Positions 1 through 13,100 of a stretch of DNA of 64,000 bases are shown here, one piece after another (the first letter of the stretch is position 1; each line of letters begins with the position of its first letter). The notes beneath the pieces are model-generated. The model had not been told where the DNA came from. It made no database searches and saw only the letters and a list, made by a program, of their open reading frames with translations. The position numbers and the translations under genes were made by a program. The stretch is from Dallia pectoralis (lineage: Eukaryota > Chordata > Actinopteri > Esociformes > Umbridae), in NCBI GenBank assembly GCA_029465975.1, contig CM055753.1, positions 8,214,821-8,278,820 on the forward strand. Reading direction: 5' to 3'.

Positions 1-1494
1 CAATTCTGAGTATGGGTAAATTAACTTAGCAATTAAAGGTTTTTCAGATGCCTGGAAAGTGTGGTCTGATCTGACTGAGTATTGCCTACAAAGATTTTAA
101 GTTTACCTGCCTAGTAACGATAGTCACCATAGTTTTGTAACTTGAGTCCAGTGAGTGGGTAGAGCCCCGTAAAAGGCGGAGCTCGCAAACTAGAACTACA
201 CAATACCTATTTGTGACTATCTAAAGAATGACAGTTCAATTGTATTTCTCACCTACTATCACAAACCCATCTGTTTCTCCCTCTGACGATGACTTCTTGG
301 AAGATTCTTTATTGCGATGTCCAAAAAAACTAAACATACTGTCTCCTTACTCTGCCTGGAAAAAAAGAATCTATGTTAGAAAGCCTGCATCCTGACGCAT
401 GGGTAGACGTAGATGGGGGGGTTTAATGTTAAGTTTTTCAACAAGATACTTCCTCCATGAAGTATTAGAACAAAGTGCATGTGTGTGTCAAGATCACATG
501 CTGCACTTTGGTGTCGAATTCCACATTTAGGAGATTCATCTGTGGTGGGAAAATATGAAAGAATCGCCAAATACACTTTAACATCTGATTGTAATATATA
601 TACAATAAAATGTAATAGTGGTAGAGAGTCTGTGACAATATTAAATTCACCGTCAACGACTAAACCTGAACCTTAACTTTCGGCATTAAAAATATATTTT
701 TAAAACATGTTATTCTTTGGCTCCTAAGTTGTACTCATTTGGTATATAAGGGTTTTGTATGTACGCACAACAAATATTAAAATAAACAATTGCGAGAGGA
801 ACCTATGCCGTATGGCATCAGATTACACAGATGATCGCTTTCTAGCTATGCCATTAAGGTGTTTATACATTATCAGAAAATAATGTGGGGGACTTTTATG
901 TTGACATTACTTCAGACAGTACAGTCGAGACAGTAGAAGCTAACTAACTTTTAAAAATATCAAATGTCACGTAACGACGTTACGGTAAGGGTAAAACACA
1001 CATATGTAAATAGTGTTCATCGGAAACAAATAGCTTACCTCACAACTATTTTGTTTTGCGAAAAAGTATAATAAAATAATTGTAATGTTCCTGTTCGATT
1101 ATTCATGCAATTTCAGCTGGTCATCCTATGTGTGTTGTTATTGTGAAGTTATGTATCCGGTGGTTCCTAGTATATAATTGGTCCGTGTAGAAACAAGGCC
1201 GACAACCATATTTAATTGTTATTGTATTAAAATAATAAAGTAAAATATGTCCCCCCCAATTATTCTATTAGATTTTTAGGTGTTTTAATTTTTTTCAGTT
1301 TAGGTGCCAATTTGTTTATTATGTATAGTAATGCAAGGAACGTTGGCACAATTAACAAGTATTCGGGGGTAAATAAAGAAGCAACACTCCGACCGGAAGT
1401 TTCGTCATTTCGAGATATCTCCCGCGTTACCATATTTCAGTGGTCGTTGCTATTCATCAAACTTGTAACCCTAACCCGTGTATTGTTTTTTAAA
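1..1494. other. Gene-free 5' flank of rpa3
   Basis: No coding exon, RNA gene or clear mobile element was recognised. Only short chance reading frames occur. The stretch is AT-rich, and its last 100 bases act as the presumed rpa3 promoter. Confidence 0.5.
1393..1400 (+). promoter_or_regulatory. ETS-type site in presumed rpa3 promoter
   Basis: CCGGAAGT matches the ETS/GABP core and lies about 95 bases upstream of the rpa3 start codon. Such sites are common in promoters of housekeeping and replication genes. There is no TATA box next to it. Function is inferred from motif and position only. Confidence 0.35.
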
Positions 1495-3167
1495 ATGTCA
1501 ATTTTCGAGTCACCAAAAGCGAGAATAAACTGCTCGATGCTGACTCAATACACTAGCAGACCAGTATGTTTCGTGGGACGTGTTGAGAAGGTAATTTATA
1601 CATTATAATGGGCCTTGCCAGTTAGGCACTAACAATTGTAGTTACTCTGTCGATAATGTAAATCGCTTATATGTACAAGACATCCCGTATTTCACTTACA
1701 ACATTTTGTTTTACACGTTTGGTTTACCGAGTTCACCATGATGCTCGCTGGGACCATAATAAAGCAGCTGTCCCAGCAAAATATGAATTGAGCTGACCCT
1801 ACACCCTACATCTTGCGTGATGTTTGAGTAGAAGAACACAGCCAGAACAAGTGATCAGATTTCATTGTTCCTTGTTTTCATTTACAGGTCAACCCGACAG
1901 GAAAGTTATTCACACTCTCAGATGGAGAGGGGAAGTTTGTCAGTGTTGAACTGAACGAGCCTGTGAGTAGTAAACTGCATATTATAGTGATTTTTTTGTC
2001 TCCACCTCAAGTTGGAATGGGAGTGTGACTTCTTAAAACAGACCAGTTCCATTTATCACTGTGTTTTTTTCATGGACACATTTTTACAAGATTGCACCAT
2101 GCATACCACCATATTTGGTAATAATACACAATAGCAATTAATTTGGATGCTACAGAAAGTGGCGATATACCCAAGAAATAGGCAGTAACTCAAGTGATTG
2201 TTTGAAGAAAGATTTGGTGATTTGAATGTTCATATTTCCATCTGGAGGAGAATCCTTTTTTGCTAAAGTCATGTGCATAAAACAGTTATCAATAATGTAT
2301 TTGCTGTTTTGATCATACTGCTATATATTTATTAGAGGCGTTTATCATACTGTGTTATTTTTCCAGCTTGATGAAGAGCTCAGTGGGGTTCTGGAGGTGG
2401 TTGGTACTGTGTCAAACAAAGGGACAGTAATGGCCTCAGCATACAACATCCTCAGAGAAGATAAAGGGGTTCTTTTTGGTGAGTGCACAGTCTGCACACA
2501 GGCCATCAACTTTGGATAATGGAAAGAGTTCCCATTAGACAGAGCAAAAAGCCTAGTCCATTCACAAATGCCAAGCCAGCTACTGCTTTAAGTTTCCTGA
2601 CGACAGGGTTTTCTTCCCGGGGGACGTAAAGAGTCCAGATGCTTGCTCTGAACATTGACATGCATCTCTTGCAGTAAGATTTCGGAAACTGTAAAGGTCA
2701 ATGTTGCTTCCAGTTGAAAGATTTGAGTTCATCGGCTGGGGTCATACGCAGCATATGGATCTGTGCTATACTCATACTAGTATGTGTAGATTTTTTTCAT
2801 GTTAATTTACGGTGTTTTGGAAAACTTATGTTTTTGACCCTAGCTGACATCTTAAGCCAAATCCGACCTATCTTTTCTACTTTCCTATCCGAATAATAAT
2901 AAAGCATGTAAATGCACCAAAAGTATATATATATATAATAAAACATAAATATATGTAGAATATATGTAAATGTAGATTGGGCAGCAAGCTCAACCAAGAA
3001 ATTATTTTCTGCTGGTATATGTAAGTATGTCTGAAATGTATGTGTAACTGATCATTTTATATACAATCTTGTCTTTTTTTCTAGACCTGGAGCTGTACAA
3101 TGAGGCTCTAAAAGTCATCCACGATTTTCCACAGCATTACCCATTTGAGATTGCCACCAGTGGATAG
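1495..3167 (+). CDS. rpa3: Replication protein A 14 kDa subunit (RPA3), four exons, complete
   Basis: Smallest subunit of the heterotrimeric single-strand DNA-binding complex RPA, used in nuclear DNA replication, repair and recombination. Coding exons are 1495-1590, 1888-1962, 2367-2478 and 3085-3167, with standard GT-AG borders. They join to 121 residues, the same length as human RPA3. The single OB-fold is recognisable from PVCFVGR (exon 1), LSDGEGK (exon 2), LDEELSG and VVGTVSNK (exon 3) and IHDFPQHYPFEI (exon 4), in the order known for the family. The start is the ATG giving MSIFESPKARIN, which aligns with the family N-terminus. An AATAAA at 3239-3244 is a likely polyadenylation signal. 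The next gene downstream on this strand is col28a1, as in other vertebrates. Nothing is missing or shifted. Confidence 0.96.
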
Positions 3168-3238
3168 GCACTTAGCCATTCATACATTTGAGTGTGAAAT
3201 ATGTGTACAGTTTCTTCTTTTGTTTTATAAAAATATAT

Positions 3239-3244
3239 AATAAA
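3239..3244 (+). terminator. Poly(A) signal AATAAA of rpa3
   Basis: A canonical hexamer 72 bases after the rpa3 stop codon, in an A/T-rich 3' UTR. Confidence 0.5.
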
Positions 3245-5940
3245 AAGGTAAACACCTATTCCACTACTGTTGCAGATTATATTCTTATTACAGTGCTGCC
3301 TAATGACTCTTTAAGTTGTTACTGCTGTTCGATACATGACTGTGTTCTAGCTCCCTCTGCTGGTTAAAAGGCTTTACCACATGTGTGTCTTTTCACCAGG
3401 TACTGAAGGCGTTGAAACACCTCAGCAACTCGCATATATTATTTTTATGCTAAAAGTGAAATCTCTCCACACAAAAACACCTGTCTCATTGTATCCCAAC
3501 AATGGAGTCATTGCTTAACCTTTTGCCTGAAATATTAATTTATTCAGTGATGTGATTCAACTTCAATTTACTTGAAAATTGAAACATTTTTTTTATATAA
3601 TGTTTAGAAATAAGACTCCAGCCCTGTGTGTTTTGTGCCCCATATATGGTATGTTGCACTTACGTGGATCATTTCCTGACTGAAGATTTTGGATGAACAG
3701 AGAAACTAAGCCAAAACCCTCATCCTACTTCGGCGTAAAATGTCTCAACAAAATACACCCTTGGATTGGTGGCGCATAATTCGTGTTGAAGATGAATACT
3801 TGATCCTCACAGAGACAGAGGTTCTGAAATGCCAATATTAGGTGTGTTTGTAGTGTTTAAGCATTGCTGATAGGTAGTGGCAGTTTCCCTTCTGCTCTGT
3901 TGGCAAGCATCTTGGTTTATGGACTTAAATCGAACTACAGGGTTTCTATGGGAAGCCCAGACACAGGGAATGCCATGGCAGAATTAAGGTTTTGTAGAAT
4001 TATACTTATTGTGGCCAACTATATTTTTGTCTGTAGAGTTTAATCACATTGACCATAACAAACACCCCAGGACATCTATTATCTATCATTATATTTTGCC
4101 GTTCGTATTGGGTTATTTCCTGTTAGTTAGCAAAATGTACATTGAAAAATGTGTGTCCTAAATGCTGCATTTTTGGGTCGGAACAAATTCCTTGTAGGTG
4201 TAAACAACTTGCCAATAAACCTGATTCTGAAATGTTCTACTCTGGGGGGGAAAAAACATGGGCTTAAATCTGAATTAAATCTGGTCAGATTAGGTGAAAA
4301 TATTCTCTCTGGCCACACACCAGTAGTTGATTTCACATGTTCTGAAATCCCATTTCAAGTGGTAGACACTGATGCCCTCAGTACTTTTTCTTTTTCCAAC
4401 CTTAAGCATTCATCAGCAACACATTACTAAAACCATTTTTGAGTTATTCCTACTTGCCATCATTAAAACATCAGAGAGGTGTGACAATGTAGTATGCACT
4501 TTATCATGAGGTTTGAGGCCGCGCTGCCTTCACACTGAACGATTACTCTTAAAATGATTTACTCTTGGCAGGTCTCGATACAGTATGGTCAACTTGCCCC
4601 CAAGTCTGTATCAACCCTACATGCGAGACATGATTAAATGGTGAGGGGAAAAACTCATAATACCCCATGGCAAATCACCTGGAATGAATGTTACCCAAAT
4701 GTTCAGCGTTGTCGGGCGGAAGACGTGTTTACTGGTCATTCGAAAATCATTACGGCAAAGGTTTCGTGGCTTTATTGTAGCCGCTCATGATATGGCTGCG
4801 GTGATTGTTTGATAGTGGTAATATATATTATATGCTGCTCGTCATCCGCTTCTTGATAGGTCGGATTGAGGAGGCGCAGCCTGGAGGGAGGCAGCTGCCA
4901 TATTGTGACATGTTCAGACATGGCAGCCAGTGATTGTTAGTGCCTTCACGATGGTACCTCTAGCTGCGGCTGAGGATTTCCTGTCAGTGGGTTAGATAGC
5001 CTATCCCTCATTAAAACGCGTGTTCCCAATCGCAGACAGTTGGTTAAATACAAAATAATATTACGGTCATCATTCCTCATACTGGTGTGGAAGGCTTGTT
5101 TGGAAGATGATCCTTCACATGAATACTGCATTTTTGGCACATGTATGGTTAACAGATTTTGTGAATAATAATTACGCTTCTGATATTATTAAAAATAAAA
5201 AAGCTTTTTATCATGAATTGTTTTTATCCAAAATGCTTTTAACAAAAAATCAACAAGATACCTGCCCCTTGTTCCATTACTTTATGTGTTACTGTTTCCT
5301 TGCACATATAAGACTGTATGATAGACTGTCAACAACCTTACCTGATCCAGTTACTGTATTTATCCCAGCATCAGTCCTAGCAGAGCAGTTTCACACAACT
5401 CTATGACACACGGCAACATTGAAGAGCAAAAGAGCCACAGGGAAGGTTGTTCTCACACCTGTTAGATGTTCCACCAATGGTTCAATAGTTTAGGAAAACT
5501 GCACACCCTCGGGCCAGTTGTGTAGCCCCTAGCCACCTCGCTTGTTAAAGTCTTTAAGTTGTGTGTGCTTCTGCAGATATATGTAGCACTTTGAAGTTGC
5601 ATTTAGACTTTTTGGAAGACTCAACATCCAGAGTTCCAGGCCAGACAAATGTAGTTATCCAGTTTTAAGCCCAAGTCTTTGTGGTGCTTGTAACCATGCT
5701 CCAAGGCAAATGCCGTTAAAAGGATAAAGGTCACACACCCGATTTTAGCAGCATCATATCTCCTAAATGAGGGCCCCGGGCTGAGGTCCGCTCTGGAATT
5801 TATGTAGTGCCATACCATAGATGCCACTGCTAATCCAGTGCTTAATAATTAAAACTTAAAATGTTGCAGATATAAAATGGAACTGTGAGAATATTTGCAT
5901 AAAGCACAAAAAGCATTATTAGATGTTGTAGATAAATGTA

Positions 5941-6180
5941 GAACCTTCAACATGTACCAGATATAACTTAGAACCTTCAACATTTTCCAGATAGAACTTA
6001 GAACCTTCAGCATGTACCAGATAAAACCTACAACCTTTAACATGTACCCGATGGAATTTATAACCTTCAACATGTACCAGATAGAACTTGGAACCTTCAA
6101 CATGTACCAAATAGAACTTGGAACCTTCAACACGTACCAGATAGAACTTTAAACCTTTGACATGTACCATATCGAACATC
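5941..6180. repeat. Minisatellite, 8 x 30 bp
   Basis: Eight consecutive 30-base units, each containing a variant of ACCTTCAACATGTACCAGAT. Units differ by a few substitutions and no length change was seen. Since 30 is divisible by three, two minus-strand frames stay open (repeats such as YMLKVPSSIW), which explains the apparent small proteins here. Confidence 0.9.
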
Positions 6181-8929
6181 AATTTAACAACATTATTTAA
6201 TTCTCACCTACACACCTGATACAACACCTGAACGTTCTTTCGTTTTAGTGCCTCAGTCCTTACCAAACAGTAGGGGGGAAGGTGTGTAAGTTGGTAATCT
6301 TTAGATTATCTCGACAAATTTCAAAAGTCTGCAAGTCTCTTATTGCTGCGAATTGATTTTTTTTACAAAAGGAAAGTTTGAAGAACACAATTATTATTTG
6401 AATGAAAAACACATATATAATCTTTTCAATGAATAGTTTTGAAATGTTGAAACTTTTCAATTCAAACTCATTTCATGTATGTTTTCATAGAAAACTAGGA
6501 CATTTTGAGACAACATTTTTCAACGGTAGTGCATCATTGTGCTGTTAATCCTGTCAAATCCCTCAAGCCTTGTGGTATTTCCATGGTGACAGTCAGGCAC
6601 TACACTGCTTGCTTTCTGGCGCCATCTAGGACATGCAGAAAAGAGACAGATCTATAAATGAAAACATTGCCGCTCATTTCCCAACGTGGTCCGTTAACAC
6701 AGCGATGCCAAAGTAATGTAATGCCCGCCGTAATGTAGGCCAAATAAAAATACAAATTTGTATAGCAGCCTACTAAAGAAATGACTTGTAGTATACAATA
6801 CTAATATTTCTGGTCACCACCTGGATGTCAGGGAAATCCTCACTTTGAATTGAGGTATCTTCCATCCCGTTTAATTGGGCAATGTTAGGGCAACTGTGAA
6901 ATTCACTTTACATAATTGTATATTTCACTGAAACAGCAATCTGAATTATCTGAACACTGGGGGAAAAAAGGCAGGTTTAAAGAGATCTTATTAGTATAAT
7001 GAGTATCTATCAGTTTTCTTCGTGTTGGTAAACAGTGCAACCAGGTACATCTTATTGAAGACTGATCTACCCGGAAGTCGAAGTGGTGTGATTGGCTGCA
7101 TCCGTGTTGAGGGCGTGGCTCACATGTTTTTAATAGGACACTTGACCGCGGTTATAGCACTTCTTCCCACCGTGACCGTAAATCTAAACGGCCCTGTTTA
7201 TCTCTTTATTATCTCCGAGGTTTATTTCAGTTGGTTGCGGTCGGAACTGGGACATGAGCAGTGCCTTTATCGTTTGACTCTTCCAATTACCTACTTTCTG
7301 CCCTTAGGGTAGAACTGCCTCCAGAAAAAGATTCATGGTAAAAAAGGCTAACTCGAGCCATGTATGATCCATGTCACAGCCTGTAGATGTATAGTAGATC
7401 GCTGCCCCCCTCCAGCTAGTGAGCAGTCTGTGCACCTTCCCAAGGAAACCTTTAACAAGGGAGGTGTGTGGCTTATTGCTTTGAACGACATATTAGGTAT
7501 TATTATAATATATTAAGCAACTAATGCAGTACAATTACTTCAACCAACACATTGTCTTATTGACAATTAGTCACTTGTAACGTTACTTTGGGATTACTTC
7601 AAACGCAGTAAAGTAATCTGATTACTTTGAGATAACATTCATGTATTCACATTATAGGAGAAATAAGAACATAGCCATTTAAACAAAACCTCCTGCTGAA
7701 TCAATCGACTTCTGTGATTCCACCAACAATTCAATCAACATTTTTGAATTTGTTTTGAAAGACTTGTTAAAAACAATTCTGAGGTCTGGGAAGTGATGCG
7801 GGATGTGAAAACGTCACTGCTAGAACCTTCTATTCCCAATGTCTCTGGTATTTGGGTCGAATGTCATCTGTTGTTTGTCCTGTCGCTCCAAAAATGCCAA
7901 ACTTTGTTAATTCTGTCTGACACTCACAATGTTTCTTCACAAAGCATTTTCGATTCACGCCATTAGAAGGAAACTCTCACGCCCTGTCTGAGTGTTGTGA
8001 GTTTGAAGAAGCAGGCTGGTACAGTGTCTTTTTGGTACAGTACTCAGGCCAGTTTTGGCATTTGCTAGCCCACATAGATGCGCATCGCTTAGTCTGTCTC
8101 CAAGATATCTCCTATTAAAAAACAATCAATGACGTTTCAATGCAACGAATGATTCACTCCAACCCTAGCAGGTGAAAGCGTTTGACTTGAGCTGTATGCA
8201 CTTCACCCACACAGGTCTACAATACTCATGTTCTGTACCTGTCTAACAACCTAACGCCATAAGTCACATTTATGGCTACATTGACCCTGTCGAGTTTAAG
8301 TTGCATGTCAGTCAGGATCGGTATTTGCATCAATGGATTCCACCAGGCACTCCATCACTCTGAGCAGATAACTCAGGTGGGAGAGTTTGACCGCGCGATG
8401 AGTTAGTGCTCAGGTGGAAATCTTCAAGGGTCTCATAAAGTTTTACTGAAACCCTTCCGGTATTGGGGTAACATTGGGCGGGGGGGGATTTCAGCATGAC
8501 TTTCTTTGTGGGTTCAAATGGCCCGTAGCCCATGAATGGGTACAAATGCGGTCATATTTCCATTACGCATTTGCTTATGTATTACACCGTTATACCTAAT
8601 GAATCAGTCGTTGTGAGGGAAAGAATACAGAACAATATATAATAGACTAGTAGCCTACAGCCTGTGAATGATAGGATGAAGCAAACATATAGATTGCATG
8701 GCCTTAAATTGTGTCAAGAAAGAAAATGATCAATTACTCTGTCAATATATTACAAAATGCGCAAATATGATCTTTCATAAGTCTGATAATGTCATCTATG
8801 TAGATTTAGAAAACACTTGTAAAAGGAGGCATTCCCATGCTGTTTAACAGCACTGCAGTGGTCAGTGGGCCTCATGAATATTTAGTGTTCAGTAGCAGTG
8901 CATCTCCAGCGTGCACGTTTGAATCGATT

Positions 8930-9047
8930 CCAGTGGGTTGTTTAACCGTTTACTCGGGTTGCTTTACGACTAAACCGGGATAACAAGTAATTCAGACCGA
9001 ATTATCGGACTTTTACGCTTGATGGTTGTATTTTAATGAGAATTAAG
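8930..9047 (+). other. Possible non-coding first exon of col28a1
   Basis: A donor-like AATTAAG/GTAAGG occurs at 9047/9048. A matching acceptor-like GGTTTTAG/GCTGAG lies at 9745/9746, 26 bases before the col28a1 start codon. Together they suggest an upstream 5' UTR exon. The left edge is a guess and no transcript evidence is available. Confidence 0.25.
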
Positions 9048-9771
9048 GTAAGGTTTATTTGGTTTAAAACCAAAAGTGTTGACTTTTTACTCATGGCACA
9101 GGCGCGTCGTTACTTCCAGAGAGAAGTGCGTTGGATAGGAGGTTATCTCGTGTTATTATATGACCTCTGTATCCATTGATTGGACGGGATTGTTCTCACG
9201 CTAATTATTTTAAAGTAATAAATAATTTAGGGTGATATATCAATCGTTACATATTTTCTGGGATTAATTATAATACGGCTCTGGCCAGTCCTCATTAGAT
9301 TGATAATATATTTACTTTGCATCAGATGTCTAAAAGGTTTGTCCAGATTGTATCAAATTAAGTTAACTTGAAAGATTTTTATGCTAATTATTCCCATAAT
9401 TATTCATTTAAAATTCGCAAATATACGATTTATCGTGCAGTTTTCGTACATAAAAAAAAAATGTTTGATTTAATACGAATTAACATTAAAGTTGTTAAAG
9501 TGAGAATGCCGACACGACATTCTTCAAGGGTCAACATCATTTGGTTTTTAATAGATTTGGAATGTATAGATGATCCGTCAACATTATTTAAATAACACCA
9601 GCATTAATTCAGATGGCATCGTTAGGGGCAATGTGGTGTTGGCTTGGCTCCCTCTAGTGGGCACTAGACACACTGCACTGTTCTGTGACTACTGCGTGCG
9701 TCCCCGTTTGTGCTACTTTGAAAGACACCGTGACTTTGGTTTTAGGCTGAGCTGCTGGACAAGAGATCACA

Positions 9772-10198
9772 ATGTGGAAGGTTATGGCGTTGACACTTTT
9801 CATGGCGGTACTAATACCCACAGCCAGTGGCCAAGCCAGGGCGAAGAAGGCCCAGAGAGATGACAACCAAGTACTACAAAAAAAAGGCAAATGTATGTGG
9901 TTCACAGAAGGAAAATCATACAAAGTCAATGTATTATAATAATTAGTAATTTCTTAATTGACCCATCACCCCCCCCCCAATCCTTTGTGTTGTCTCTCCA
10001 TTCCTCTTCTCGTCGTCTGCTTGTAGATCTGATCTGCCCGCTTGAGATCATGTTCATCGTGGACAGCTCCGAGAAAGCCAAGGTGCTGCTGTTTGAGAAG
10101 CAGAAAGACTTTGTCCTGCGCTTCAGCACGCGTCTCATGCAGATCCAGGCTGCAGGCTGGAGGCTGAGGTTACGGCTGGCTGTGATGCAGTACAGCAG
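9772..10198 (+). CDS. col28a1: col28a1 exons 1-2: signal peptide and start of vWA1
   Basis: Exon 1 is 9772-9892 and exon 2 is 10027-10198. The start ATG opens a hydrophobic leader (MWKVMALTLFMAVLIPTASG) followed by a basic stretch, as expected for a secreted protein. Exon 1 ends in phase 1 at a GTATGT donor and exon 2 begins after TTGTAG, so the frames join. Exon 2 begins the vWA fold with ICPLEIMFIVDSSEK. In the metal-site motif DxSxS the last serine is lysine here (D-S-S-E-K). Confidence 0.9.
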
Positions 10199-13100
10199 GT
10201 GAGCGGTTTGGAGGTTGCAGGGATGAGCCGACATCCACAGGTGCTCTGAGATATGAATTATAGTCACAGACTCCCGCTGTGGTCGTCTATTGAGACTGTA
10301 TGTCTGAAAACAACCGTAAAGAACTAATGTGTTTATTCTTCACATTACACATTTTTGATTTAGTTAAACACCTAAATGGCAGAATTTTGTTTCCAGGTTT
10401 GAGAACCCTTCTCCATTTTATATGTAATATCCTACAGTTGTGTTGCAGACCGAAGCATTTAACCGCTCTTCTTTTAACTGCTCCTTATTTTACTCTTCTT
10501 CATCTCCTCTCCATATATCTCCTCTCCATATATCTCCTCTCACCATATATCTCCTCTCCATATATCTCCTCACCATATATCTCCTCTCCATATATCTCTT
10601 CTCCATATATCTCCTCTCCATATATCTCTTCTCCATATATCTCCTCTCCATATAACTCCTCTCCATATATCTCCTCTCCATGTATCTCCTCTCCATATAT
10701 CTCCTCTCCATGTATCTCCTCACCATATATCTCCTCTCCATATATCTCCTCTCCATATAACTCCTCTCCATATATCTCCTCTCCATGTATCTCCTCTCCA
10801 TATATCTCCTCTCCATTTATCTTCTCTCCATATAACTTCTCTCCATATATCTCCTCTCCATATATCTCCTCTCCATATATCTCCTCTCCATATATCTCCT
10901 CTCCATGTATCTCCTCACCATGTATCTCCTCTCCATATATCTCCTCTCCATATATCTCCTCACCATATATCTCCTCTCCATATATCTCCTCTCCATATAA
11001 CTCCTCTCCATATATCTCCTTTCCATTTATCTTCTCTCCATATAACTTCTCTCCATATATCTCCTCTCCATATATCTCCTCTCCATATATCTCCTCTCCA
11101 TATAACTCCTCTCCATATATCTCCTCTCCATATATCTCCTCTCCATATATCTCCTCTCCATGTATCTCCTCACCATATATCTCCTCTCCATACATCTCCT
11201 CTCCATATAACTCCTCTCCACATATCTCCTCTCCATATATCTCCTCTCCATATATCTCCTCTCCATATATCTCCTCTCCATATATCTCCTCTCCATGTAT
11301 CTCCTCTCCATATATCTCCTCTCCATGTATCTCCTCACCATATATCTCCTCTCCATATATCTCTCCATATAACTCCTCTCCATATATCTCCTCTCCATGT
11401 ATCTCCTCTCCATATATCTCCTCTCCATGTATCTCCTCACCATATATCTCCTCTCCATATATCTCCTCACCATATAACTTCTCTCCATATATCTCCTCAC
11501 CATATATCTCCTCTCCATATAACTCCTCTCCATATATCTCCTCTCCATATATCTCCTCTCCATGTATCTCCTCACCATATATCTCCTCTCCATATATCTC
11601 CTCACCATATATCTCCTCACCATATATCTCCTCACCATATATCTCCTCTCCATATATCTCCTCTCCATATATCTCCTCTCCACATATCTCCTCTCCATAT
11701 ATCTCCTCTCCATATAACTCCTCTCCATATATCTCCTCTCCATATATCTCCTCTCCATATATCTCCTCACCATATATCTCCTCTCCATATATCTCCTCTC
11801 CATATATCTCCTCTCCACATATCTCCTCTCCATATATCTCCTCTCCATATAACTCCTCTCCATATATCTCCTCTCCATATAACTCCTCTCCATATATCTC
11901 CTCTCCATATATCTCCTCTCCATATATCTCCTCTCCATATATCTCCTCTCCACATATCTCCTCTCCATATATCTCCTCTCCATATAACTCCTCTCCATAT
12001 AACTCCTCTCCATATATCTCCTCTCCATATATCTCCTCTCCATATATCTCCTCACCATATATCTCCTCACCATATATCTCCTCTCCATATATCTCCTCTC
12101 CATATATCTCCTCTCCACATAACTCCTCTCCATATATCTCCTCTCCATATAACTCCTCTCCATATATCCCCTCTCCATATATCTCCTCTCCATATATCTC
12201 CTCTCCATATATCTCCTCTCCATATATCTCCTCTCCATATATCTCCTCTCCATATATCTCCTCTCCATATATCTCCTCTCCATATATCTCCTCTCCATAT
12301 ATCTCCTCTCCATATATCTCCTCTCCATATATCTCCTCTCCACATATCTCCTCTCCATATATCTCCTCTCCATATATCTCCTCTCCATATATCTCCTCTC
12401 CATATATCTCCTCTCCATATATCTCCTCTCCATATATCCCCTCTCCATATAACTCCTCTCCACATATCTCCTCTCCATATATCTCCTCTCCATATAACTC
12501 CTCTCCATATATCTCCTCACCATATATCTCCTCTCCATATATCTCCTCTCCATATATCTCCTCTCCATATAACTCCTCTCCATATATCTCCTCACCATAT
12601 ATCTCCTCTCCATATATCTCCTCTCCATATATCTCCTCACCATATATCTCCTCTCCATATATCTCCTCTCCATATATCTCCTCTCCACATATCTCCTCTC
12701 CATATATCTCCTCTCCATATAACTCCTCTCCATATATCTCCTCTCCATATATCTCCTCTCCATATATCTCCTCACCATATATCTCCTCACCATATATCTC
12801 CTCTCCATATATCTCCTCTCCATATATCTCCTCTCCATATATCTCCTCTCCATATATCTCCTCTCCATATAACTCCTCTCCATATATCTCCTCTCCATAT
12901 ATCTCCTCTCCATATATCTCCTCACCATATATCTCCTCTCCATATATCTTCTCTCCATATATCTCCTCTCCATATATCTCCTCTCCATATATCTCCTCTC
13001 CATATAACTCCTCTCCATATATCTCCTCTCCATATATCTCCTCTCCATATATCTCCTCACCATATATCTCCTCTCCATATATCTTCTCTCCATATATCTC

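Larger units (their letters stand above)
3250..9745. other. Intergenic spacer between rpa3 and col28a1
   Basis: About 6.5 kb, AT-rich, with no supported gene. It holds the 30-bp minisatellite at 5941-6180, a GTAATCTGATTAC-type stretch near 7600 that looks like an old dispersed repeat, and a possible non-coding first exon of col28a1. Other open frames here are short and resemble nothing I know. Confidence 0.5.

Noticed and set aside
5849..6182. Minus-strand frames with YMLKVPSSIW and VEGSKFYLVH repeats
   Set aside because: The 30-bp minisatellite is a multiple of three and stays open by chance.
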